This document shows positions 1 through 10,300 of a stretch of 64,000 nt of DNA, piece after piece. Each line of letters starts with the position of its first letter. Within the stretch, counting starts at the first letter, position 1. The stretch lies in the NCBI RefSeq assembly GCF_018320785.1, contig NC_054877.1, forward strand, positions 41,624,151-41,688,150, given 5' to 3'. This DNA comes from Cheilinus undulatus (taxonomy: Eukaryota > Chordata > Actinopteri > Labriformes > Labridae). A program made the translations under genes and the position numbers. The notes below the pieces were generated by a model. The model was given only the letters and a program-made list of their open reading frames with translations. It was not told where the DNA came from and ran no database searches.

Positions 1-232
1 ATTTCAATTATTCTCCTCTGTGCAAAATGTAAACATAAGTTCTTACAGTGGCGCCATGTAAAACCTTGAACAAACAGTATTTGGCAATGTTTTCATTTTG
101 ATCAATGGCAGCTTTCAATGGCTTGAGAAAGTTAGCAGTCTGATGCTGTCAGTGTTCTGTATCAGTGACGTGCAGGACAAAACTGTTCTGACAAGTCATC
201 TTCAATTTTTGTGATTTTGCACAATGTGGAAA

Positions 233-425
233 AAAAAAAAACAGAGAAATTGGTCACAGTGGTTAAGGCACAGCAAAACAGTTCCTGGTTTGGACTCTGG
301 TCATGAAGGGCCTTCTGTGTGGAGGTTTTCCAAGTTCTCTCTGTGCATGCATGGGATCAGTCCGAGTGCAATGGCTTCTTCTACAGACTAAACACATACT
401 TGTTAAGTTAAATGATTACTTGAAA
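233..425 (+). repeat. SINE-like interspersed repeat copy
   Basis: The stretch reads like the widespread fish repeat with a tRNA-like head (gtggttaaggcac, then a degraded B-box region) and the tail motif ending in a 'gttctctctgtgcatgcatggg' type block. It is diverged. A related tail in the opposite orientation lies near 51730-51950. Identification is from remembered consensus only. Confidence 0.5.
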
Positions 426-438
426 TAGTCCATAAGTA

Positions 439-1135
439 CAGAGCCTACAAAAAGTATTCACCCCCCTTAGGCATTTGACCCTTTTATTGATTTTGAAACT
501 CATTCATGGTCAATATCATTTGGCTTTTGGACATTTTTAATATAAAAAACCTCTTTAATTTCAAAGTGGAAAGAGATTTTTTACAAACTAATGTCAATCA
601 AATAAAAATATGCAATACAAAATAAGTGACTGCATAAAATTCACCCCTTTAAAGTGACTGGCCTAATTCAACAGAGGTCCAGCCAATTGGTGCTAGTAGT
701 CTCACATTTAGTGAAATGGGGATCACCTGAGTGCAGTGAATGTGCCTTTATATGTTGTATAAGACACCTGTGTCTGGGAGGTCCAGTCACTTGTTAATCA
801 GTATTCCTGGCTACCAATACACCATAACGACAAAAAAACCTCCAAGTAACTCAGACAGAAAGTTTTTGAAAAGTATGAGTCAGGGGATGGATGCAAAACC
901 AATTCTCTGCCTAGATTAGGCCGTCCTCACAAACTGAGTGACCGTGCAGGAAGGAGATTAGTGAGAGAGGCCACCAAAGACACCTATGACTACTCTGAAG
1001 GAGTTAAAAGCTTCAGCAGCTGAGATGGGAGAGACTCTGCATATAACAACTGTTGCCCTGGTTCTTCACTAGTCAAAGCTTTATGGGAGAGTGGCAAAGA
1101 GAAAACCACTGTTGAAGAAAACTCTGATTAAATAA
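439..1135 (+). mobile_element. Tc1/mariner transposon, 5' half
   Basis: The element starts right after a TA dinucleotide at 437-438 with the terminal motif cagagcctacaaaaagtatt. Between about 860 and 1120 the plus strand keeps recognisable Tc1 transposase residues: RLGRP-type linker, KLSDRAGRRLVREATKD, then SAAEMGETLH- and SKLYGRVAKR-like segments. Frames are interrupted and the copy stops near 1135, before the catalytic DDE region, so it is a dead 5' fragment. It lies in the open intron of the zinc-finger-like gene. Confidence 0.75.
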
Positions 1136-1311
1136 GATTGAATTAGATGAATCATTAACTGTTTTCCTGGCTTGTCTCCTACATTGGCAGTCCAACTTGT
1201 TGTACCAGTCTCAACCTGTTTGCATATCTTTTTCATGTTTAAACCGTCAGACAGAGTGTCAGTGTGGCTTAACCCTGAATTTTAACTCACTTTAATGCCA
1301 ACGTTCCTTAC

Positions 1312-3761
1312 CATTTAATATGTCTGTTTGAGGATCACTTCCAGCTGTTGTCTCTGCTTCAGACTCGTTAGGCTCCACCATATCCACGCTCTCCACTACA
1401 CTCTGATCAGAGAAAACAAAAAATAAATTAAAGCATGTCTACAAAGGTTATTACTGTTAACCAAAACTAGAAAGGTAACCAAAAAATAAAAGGTAAAAAT
1501 AATCTAAGTTCACTGAAACTAAGATAAAATGAGGCTTTGCAGAACAAAAAAGTATTGTGTGCTTACAAAATATTCTTAGTTTTAGTCCTTCTTATAAGCA
1601 TACTAAGATGTCCTCTCTTGTTTGTCTTTAGCACAGTGATTTACAATTTGGATGAGGTTATTTATTGACAAAGTTAGAAAGAGGTTCATTCTTGAACAAT
1701 ATTCTTGCCTGGGACCCTGAATTTTGATTTCAGATTTATTAAGTTTGTGTGCATCAGAGCGAATAGCATTTATACTTTCTAAGACATATTGCCAATAATT
1801 ATATACTTTAAGCTCTTTTATTAGCAGGCCTGCCCACAGAATTGGTTGGGCCCCTAAAAGACTGAGTCAATGGGCCAGATGTGATTTATTGACGATATAA
1901 ATGCATGCGTGTTGGACTGGTAGCATTAAAAGAAAACTTAATCCTGCCACTGTTTAACCCCTTTTCGTGACTGTTTCTGCCCATTTTCCCCATATTTCAT
2001 TTTTTTTTAAATTTTTGCAACTTTTTCCCAATTCCTTCACCAGTCTTATCTTTCTACACCAGCAGCTTTTGTCCCATTTATGCCTCTTTTAACCCATTTT
2101 TGCAACTCGGTATCCACTTTTTCTGCAAATCTTTGCCACTTGTCACCCATTTTATCCCATTACAATTACTTCACCATTTTTCATCTGACATTTCTGCAGA
2201 TCATGGCTTAGCTTTTAAGTTACTTTACTGATATTACTTTCCAACTCTTTTAGTCAAGTGCCCATCCACACTGTTCGCCTTTGCAAAGAAGCATTTTTTT
2301 CCCCAGAAAAGAGGTTTTCATTTTGAAAAAGGCTATAGAATGGTTATAATTTAATGGTTAAATATTAAAGGTGATTACAACAGATTAACTTTTATATGAA
2401 CTATAATTTTCCTGACCTCCATGGGCACCCCGTTTGGCTGGGCCCCAGAAAGCTCCCTTTATCCCTTTATCTTCCTTGACTATTAAAGTAAATTTGTGAG
2501 GCAAATCAACCCTTTCCTCACCCATGCCTAGTGAGTTTAAAATGGTCTGATATGATTTTTCAAGACTTCACACAATGGCGATTTCAGGCCTTGAATTGTA
2601 GTCAAAAATCATATTTGAATTAAAAAATGAAAAGGGAAGGTAAGCCTTTTTGAGAATATCCAAATTAAAATCCACATAACAGGGGAAACTAACACAAACA
2701 CCAAAGCAACCAAAACTAATCTGAAAAGAAGCATTTTTGCAGAATCAAATCTTAACTAAGCAAATCAGCAGTCAAAACTAAACACAAACTAAAGTAAAAA
2801 TTGAAAACTAAAAATGAAAGTAAAAACGAATGAGCTAACCAAAACGGTCATAACCTTGATGTCTACAGGACAGGGCATGTAAGGACAACAACCTTGATAC
2901 AGATAATGTAATTTCAGCACATGTATGATAAGATGTTCTGCAATAAAAACAACTCAGGCGCTGATTAAGTGCTAATGTAAAAGTCACAAAGCTGCTCACA
3001 GTTTCACCCAGCATGGTCCCCCCCTGAGTACACAGCTGATTTACACTCCTGTAAAACCCCACTGACCTGTCCTCTCAGTAAAGACCACTCGGGGTCAACT
3101 TGTCCATTATCTCCAGCCAGGAGGATTTCTGAGGGAATGAGGCATCCCTCCACCACCACCTCCACCTCCTCGCAGTCCTTCAAACAATCCCCATCTGAGA
3201 GGAGAGTGGGCCCTGTGGAGAAGAAAGGGGGGGAGGGTCAACGAAGAGAGACACATTCCTTTACATTGGGTTTGCATAGGAGACACCCTGCAGGACTTTT
3301 GTGCAACAGTGTCAATTAAAGAATATGCGCATGAGCTGAATGCAAATGCAACTCGTGCTAAATGTGTGTTATCTGCATGCAAATTTGCAAGATTCTAAGG
3401 TTATCATTAAGTTTAAGAAGAAACTAGTCTGCACCCCTCGATATCTTGCAAGCCTAGCCATGGACGTAAACAGGAAGTACAATCGATTTAATCTCAAAGG
3501 ACACCAACCACAAAGCGGCACGTAGATGTCCTCGTCCACTTGCACCCCGATGCTGCGTTTAGTCTTCTGCGTAAACAACCCACTCAGGGTCTCCAGTGTT
3601 TCGTTTTCCTTTCTGTCCTCAATGGGGCCCGACCTCCCATCCAACGCCGAGGCTCGGTACCTGCTCTCGAACAGTTTGGTCAACTCCACCGTGGCCGCTT
3701 TGACCAGCGCTCCCAGCACTGACTCCACCTGCGCCTGTAGGTTCGCACCACCCGCAGACAT
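1312..3761 (-). CDS. Probable C2H2 zinc-finger protein gene, first three coding exons (partial)
   Basis: Three exons join in phase on the minus strand: 3509-3761 (ATG at 3761, 84 codons plus one base, donor gttggt), 3067-3212 and 1312-1402 (acceptor after gatcag, donor gtaagg). The joined N-terminus begins MSAGGANLQAQVESVLGALV and continues with a VELTKLFESRY helix. This heptad-like leader is common at the start of fish multi-C2H2 zinc-finger proteins. It is followed by acidic, low-complexity sequence (EEVEVVVEG; SVVESVDMVEPNESEAE). No zinc finger is visible, so the finger exon must lie left of the window or after the unfinished intron that starts at 1311. The first donor was chosen for phase and is not a strong match. 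Family identity is inferred from the leader only; the gene itself is better supported than its name. Confidence 0.6.
1824..2470. repeat. Probable non-autonomous hAT-like element, degraded
   Basis: The segment is bounded by blocks that mirror each other (cctgcccacagaattggttgggccc at the left, gggcaccccgtttggctgggcccc at the right). Its interior is pyrimidine-rich, made of loose repeats of 'ttttgccact/ccattttt' type, as in the clearer hAT copy at 31522-32082. I could not define exact ends or a target duplication. Confidence 0.35.
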
Positions 3762-4071
3762 GGCGGCTGCTTTGGCTGTGCAGACGTGAAGGTTTAAAGG
3801 GGAAATGTCCGAAAACGACAGTTTAAGCGAAGCGTAGTTTGTTTTTTGCTATTAAAAGCCACATGGCTTGCAGACTGAAGGGGCGTGGCTCATCCTGGCG
3901 CAGGCGCGTAAAAACACAGAGAGGAAGCGGACATGACGAGGCGGAGCTTGAAGACTAGAAGAGCCGAGCCAAGTGATAGAGAGCACAATTCAGAGACATT
4001 TTATGATATATCGAGTTTAAAGCAAAACATTTGTGATATTTCTTAAATTTCCACGGGAATTAGTAGAGTAA

Positions 4072-4072
4072 A

Positions 4073-4122
<50 letters not shown>
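4072..4122. repeat. (TATC)n microsatellite
   Basis: About twelve uninterrupted TATC units abut the left end of the hAT-like element that follows, and seem to have replaced that element's terminal bases. Confidence 0.97.
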
Positions 4123-4793
4123 GATCAACCAAAGAGCCAAATTGTTTAAAAATACCTTTGCAAGAGTCACTTTCTAATTAGTGAAAAGTAGCAAAAACGG
4201 CTTAAGTAGCATTAAAAATAAATTAAAGGTGGCAAAAATAGGTGAAAATGGGGAGAAAAGTGGAAGAAGTATCAGAAAATAGCAAAAATGATGGAGAAGA
4301 GATTTAAAAAATGAGTTACAGGTGGCAAAAATGGTCCAAAAGTAGCAAAAACATTACCAAAAAAATGAGTGGAAATTGACTTGAAGGGGCAAAAAGCAGT
4401 CATTAGTGGCAAAATGGGCACAAAATAGGAAACAAGTGGTATGTAATGGCAAAACGTAGCTTAAATGGGCAAAAATGGGATAAAAGTGGCAAAAAGAAGT
4501 AGCAAAAATGGGCAAAAAAGGAAACAAGTGCTATTCAATGGCAAAAGTGGGTGAAAAGTGGTCAAAAATGGGAAAAAAAGGGAAAACAGTGGCAAAAAAG
4601 GAAACAAGTGGTATTTAAAGCAAAGGGTAGCTTAACTGGGCAAAAAGTGGCAAAAAATTGGAAAAATTGGATAAAAGTGGCAAAAAAAGTTTTATAAGGT
4701 TTTCTGGGGGAATAATATTTAAAATAAAGATATAAAAGAGCCACAAATAGTCACAAAAGAGTCACATGTCGCTCTAGAGCCAGGTGTTGAGTA
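4123..4793. mobile_element. Non-autonomous hAT-like element with degenerate internal repeats
   Basis: The left part reads gatcaaccaaagagccaaat and the right end reads gttgagtatcactg. These are the same ends, in opposite orientation, as the copy at 31522-32082, which has clear target duplications. The interior is a degenerate tandem series of 'ggcaaaaatggg' and 'aaaagtggc' units. The left terminus is lost in the TATC repeat. No transposase is encoded; the open frames here are accidental. Confidence 0.65.
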
Positions 4794-5305
4794 TCACTGA
4801 TCTAGAGCATTAAAATACTGGCCATATGATAAAAGTACATGGAGTATGACATTTAATGATAAACTCAAAAGTAACATTAAAATAGCCTGGGCCATTATGA
4901 AGATTTTCTCTCACTGTACTTGCTATGTGTGCTTTACAGTGTTACAGTGCTCTGACCTGCCCAAATGACAGTCGGCCTTTCATCAATTATTTCTTTTATA
5001 TGTACATCACCAGTTCATAACAAATGGCAGGCAGTTAACAAAAAATGTAAGTCCAGATTGTGCTTTTTGTTAAAATATCTAAGAACATGAATCCACTATG
5101 AGTTCAGCAGTAACAATCGTTTAACAAAGTGACAGTGGCAAGGAAAAAACAGCCTTTTACCAGACAGAAACCTTGAGCAGGACCGGACTCATGTTGAACA
5201 CCCTTCTGCTGAAGCTGTGCCAGGGTTGTGATGAGATAGAGGGAGATGGAGAAAGAGAGAGGCGGATGGAGAAATACAAGCAGAGCAACAACAAAAAACA
5301 GCATA

Positions 5306-6515
5306 CAGTGCCTTTTAAAGGTATTCGCCCCCTTGCATGTTTTACCCTTTAATTGATTTTATAAGTTGATCATGGCCAATTTAATTTGGCATTACAAAGT
5401 AATGTAATGTAAAGTAAGTGGCTGCATAAATATTCACGCCCTTTAAGTCGAACTGAGTCTGTGTGGATTTTACTCTATTCCTCTTTGCAAAACTGCTAAG
5501 GCTGATTATTATTTCCGGTTTTATTTTGTATTTTACTTACGCTTGCCACTAAAGTCACAAAACCTCTTTTACCTATTAGTAGGCCTATTTTTATTTTTAT
5601 TTTCTACGTTTGGCATCAGTTTTCAGTGAAATCCTACCGTTAATCTCGATCCTCAGCCGTTGTCATGGAAATCTACGAGCCGCTGTTGCTAGACGTTTAA
5701 ATTGTGAGACAACGATGACGTCATTGCCCGTGGCCGGAGTAGACGCCCGAATACATGCTTGTGTTTTGCAGTTGAGTGCACTGTATAGTCCACTATATGC
5801 TGCTCACTATATGGTGGATAGGGAGTAGGAAATGAGTGTGTGGTCTCGGACACAGAGCCTGCTCCTCATGTTTCCTGCCTCTTCTGTCAGCTCCACTCTG
5901 ATTACCCTCACCTGTGTCTGCTGTCCCCTCATTGTCTGTGTGTTTAATCCCGGTGTGTGCTCCCTCATGTTGCCAGGTCACAGCGTTCTCCTCCGTGTGA
6001 CCTCGTTCCAGCCCTGTTTTCTCGTGTCAGAACGCAAGTGATTTTTTTTGTGTGTTTTTTTGACTCTGCTTTTGCCAGGACTGTTTTTGAACACCCCATC
6101 TGGTCTGTGCTTGAATCCTTGTCACTTGTGCTGTTCATTTTGTCACAAGCTCTGTCAGGCTTTACAGTGATCGGTAATGAACAGCCTCTTTCAAGTCCAG
6201 CCAGAAAGTCTATTGGATTAAGGTCTGGGCTTTGACTCAACCGCTCCAGAACACTCACCTTGTCTTTGAATCATTTCTGTGTAGCTTTCACTGTATGCTT
6301 TGATTCGCTGTCTTTCTGGAAATGTAGTTCTCTTGCAGACTGAATAAGATTGTCCTCCAGGATTTTCCTATATTTTGTCACCCTCTGCTGCTGAGAAGCA
6401 TCCCCACAGCACAATGCTGCCACTACCATGCTTTACAGTGGGGATGGTGTGTTTGTGGTAATGTGAAGTGTTTGGTGTCTGCCAAACATAGTGTCTTGTC
6501 TGATGGCCAAAAAAA
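5306..6515 (-). mobile_element. Tc1/mariner transposon copy split by an insertion
   Basis: A TA-flanked end at 5306 (cagtgccttttaaaggtatt) matches the terminus of the copy at 439. The segment up to about 5515 and the segment from about 6146 to 6515 are adjacent parts of the same Tc1 consensus, read on the minus strand; the minus frame retains SQSPDLNPIDFL. Between them lies about 630 bp of unrelated DNA. The right-hand part fades out near 6515, so the element is broken and truncated. Confidence 0.7.
5516..6145. mobile_element. Insertion inside a Tc1 copy, partly LTR-like fossil
   Basis: This block interrupts the Tc1 element at 5306-6515. Its second half (about 5840-6060) resembles the long terminal repeats of fish Gypsy-type retroelements in composition and phrasing, with no internal coding region. 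It is best treated as a solo or partial LTR fossil. It is younger than the Tc1 copy it interrupts. Family assignment is tentative. Confidence 0.35.
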
Positions 6516-7054
6516 AGCACCATTTTATACAGCTTTCATACCAAACTGACATAAATATATATATGTTGTTTTTTTTAGTTATACCACTCTATAATTCACT
6601 TTCACAAACTCACACATACACTTTTAAAAAAGCTTTACACTTAGGGGTTTCTGTCCAAGCTGTCATTTATTTAAGACTTTACAGTAAGTTAAATTTATCT
6701 TGTTACAAAAATAAAATGAGGCTGTTGTCATATTTCATCATTGTAGAAAACATCCATATGATGTACAGCACTTTCAGTGTACAGTGTTACATTGATTTCA
6801 CAGAGTAGGCTGGCGATACTTCAGACCCGTCAGAAAAGCCTGCTAGCACCCTTGGATTAGACTTCAGTTTTTTTTTTTAAATACTGGGGTAAACAAGAAA
6901 AAAGTGGACGAATAAACACATTCAAACTGCAACACACTCTACAGATGGACTCAGACATAATGCATACAACATTGCAACAGTACTTTGGAAATAAATCTTA
7001 ATGAATATGAAAATCAAAAGCGGTGAATGGAAAGGTTTTGAAAGAATTTCTTCT

Positions 7055-7060
7055 TTTATT
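7055..7060 (-). other. Candidate polyadenylation signal of casq1
   Basis: AATAAA on the minus strand (ttatt context on plus), about 275 bp past the calsequestrin stop codon. It is the nearest canonical hexamer that I noticed on the correct strand. Confidence 0.45.
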
Positions 7061-7334
7061 GTACCAGACAGTGTTACATGTGGGAATAAAGGCACTGCAG
7101 GTTCTTAGAAAGTACTTAGTTACATGGAGGACTCTAAATATGTGGGGGAGAGGGACGAACAAGTAATGGAATATTGTTGTTGTTAGATGAAGAGAGAAGA
7201 TGATGAGAAGATGAGATATCAAAATGAACTGACATGTTTGAAATATGAACTAGATACACATGTGATGATTTGACAGTGTTGATGATGTTGACTTGAAACT
7301 GCATTGGTCAGAAGAATAAATGTAACTTGATGAT

Positions 7335-10300
7335 TTACCAGTCATCATCATCATCGTCATCATCATCATCGTCATCATCATCATCATCATCGTCGTCATC
7401 ATCATCGTCATCATCGTCATCATCATCATCGTCATCATCATCGTCATCATCGTCATCATCATCGTCATCATCATCGTCATCATCGTCGTCATCGTCATCA
7501 TCGTCATCATCGTCGTCGTCATCGTCATCATCGTCATCATCATCATCATCATCGTCATCGTCGTCGTCGTCATCATCATCATCGTCGTCATCATCATCAT
7601 CATCATCATCTGGGTCAATTTCACCTGACAGAGCATCCTCAATCCAGTCCTCCAGTTCATCTACAGATGGCAGGTCTTCCCCATCATCCATGTCCAGCCA
7701 CACGCTGTCAGCCTGTGAGGCAAAGAAGAGAAAGTACTGATAAACTGCTGATCCAGACAGAAAATCAGACACTGGATTTGAAACCTAGAAATAAAGGGTG
7801 TGCCTGCTGAGAAGGGTCGGACATGACATCAACAATATGGCACCATAACACTGATAACTAGCAGCCATCTCTTACAAAGTCTTCAAGTTCAAAGTCCAAT
7901 GGGCAGCATGTAGTTGCTGCTTAACCCTTACCAACAAGGTCAAAAATAAGTGCTTACCATGCTTTTATTTGCCGACAAAATGGTTGAAGCCACAGTTAGA
8001 GCGAAGGCCATGGTAACTGTATAACAAGATAAGTAGGCAAAGGAAGCCTATCAAGTAGCTCTAATACAGATACTTCACTTTCAAGGCAGCCTGTACAGTG
8101 GAGACACTTCCAAGACATATAAAATTTCAAGTATGGCATCAAATCTAGAGAACTCAGCCAATGTATCCTTGCACTATTTCAGAGCCAATGCAAGATAGAG
8201 TAGCCTTCGGTTAAGATGCAGATCCTCCAACCATGGTGTGAGGTGAAGACTGACAAACTGATAGACTGATATACACCAATAGATGAAAGCTTCGACAATT
8301 TATTTTGGCAACAGAAATCTAACCTGGAGCCCATCTGGAGTCAGAGACTCAAATTTTAGAGAATGTAAATCCAAATCTTTATTCAAAAAAAGTTACTGGA
8401 CTTAGGAGTGTAAAGTCTCATTGATGATAGGAAATTACCATGAGAGCATCTCTTTAACATTTACAGGAACCAATGACACCCTTTTGAAAAATCACTGACT
8501 GGGACCCCTCTGTTCTTTCAATGACAGGGACTGCAACAGCTTAATGGTGGCAACAGAGAGACCCTTATCCAACAACATCCACATACATTGAGCAATACTG
8601 GCATGCCCTTTGCCATGAGTGCTGAGTGTACATGTTGATCTCTGCACCGACTTTGACATACTTCACCCATTGGCATGCCTGGTGCCGTGTTTGAGGAGAC
8701 TTCAGTGTTGTTTTGGATGACGGTTAGTTTATTGCAGCAACCATGTCGCAGGACAGGTCTTTCCAAAGACCACATCACTAACTGCATCAACTTTAGGCCT
8801 GCAGTGCTCCGGTCCCCTGACAGCCGTCATCCAGGTCTGTGCCGAGCCAATGCCCCATCTCTCATGGTATCTTCTGAGCTGACCCCTCCATGACCTGTGG
8901 TAGTCCCTGAGGCCTGGTCCAGCCCATCAGGTCTTAGGTACCCAGTATGTGGTGAGCTGGATCAGGCCCAGGAAAGAGTGCCAGGTGCCCCGGTGACAAC
9001 CATATCCAGAAGCTGCCACTTCCCATCTCTAATCTCCTGAGCATGGTAGCATTATGCATGTGGTCTAGCAAACAATACCCAAAAATGTGCCAAAAGGAAC
9101 TTGTCACATAGGAGTCCAGGTGGCGTCTCTGACATGTCATCAATAATGATAGTCAGTGTAACTCCATTGGCTTTATGGGAGCAATATCTGAACTAGCCTC
9201 ATATCTTAAGAAGGTGTTCTTTGGCAGGATCTTTTGTTAATGCACCCATGGCTGCCAAATGGCAGGTTGTGGAACTGCTCAAAAGAGGAGCCTCTGACTT
9301 GCAAATGCAAAAAACTGGCTGCAGATCAAGGTGTCAAGTATGTCTTGTTTTCTCAAAATTTGCTCAATGTAACCCAGCAAACTCTTGGTTGAACTTTTGA
9401 TTACTTTCCCACAGTGTATTAAGGCTTGATGGGTTAAAGGACCAAACTACTTGGCCTGCAATAACTGGTAGTGTGCAAAGTTTCATCCTGGCCCTTGTTG
9501 ACAGCAAGTCTTGGAAAGCTAAACTTGGCAAGGCAAAGAGAACCTAGGATCAAAGAGGCAAGAATTATACTTACATCGTCAGCATCGACAACACCAATCT
9601 GGGGGTGGGACAGGTCGATTCCAAAGGTCTTCTCCCAGTGGGGCAAAAGCTGCAGAAAAAGATATTATTGGGCAGTGTCATGGAAATAAATGAGTACATT
9701 TATCTACGTTCCAACTAGTCTGCTGAGTGTTGATGGACTTTAACTAGTTTCTTGTTTTCTTACCAGGGGGAAGTCATCAGGGTCAATCCAGACAATGCTA
9801 AGATCTGGGTTATCAGTGTTATCCTCGGCAACTTGCTTCAGGATCTCAAGGAACTCAAAACCATCTAAGGAGGGGAGATAATGAATTAACGGGTTGTTGA
9901 TGGGCATCTTTTATTCCCCCATGTATCTGAACCAATTGCTGCCCAACAGGGCTTCTCCAAATATGCTTTAGGTAGGTGGCTATACATTATAATCATGCTG
10001 TATTTCTATCAGAAATGTTACAATGCATTCAAGGTTCCTTTTACCTGGGTCAGACTCCTCAGCAAAAGCAATGATGTGTTCACCGTCAACATCATCCTCC
10101 TGTGAAAAATATACAGACAAACTTAGCAAACTGTTTTCAACTTTTTGTCAGCAAAACCTGGTGTCCCATTGTTAAGCGTGATGCTTAGGCCAAATATGTA
10201 TGAGACATAATGCAAATTTCCCGAACTAAATGTCTGCCCGAAAAGAAATATGATTTGTTCTTCTTTAGAGTCACCCTAAGATGGGAATGAAACCAGAAGA

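Noticed and set aside
233-300. tRNA gene
   Set aside because: The tRNA-like wording belongs to a SINE-like head; no full cloverleaf with anticodon arm can be formed by eye.
7327-7740. Open frame of about 90 consecutive Ser on the plus strand, and a Met/Thr frame on the minus strand
   Set aside because: Both are antisense or shifted readings of the calsequestrin Asp tract; the Asp frame joins ten upstream exons in phase.
8460-9150. Possible extra gene inside casq1 intron 10
   Set aside because: Frames of 70-90 codons on both strands have no recognisable motif or splice-consistent partners; more likely old element debris.
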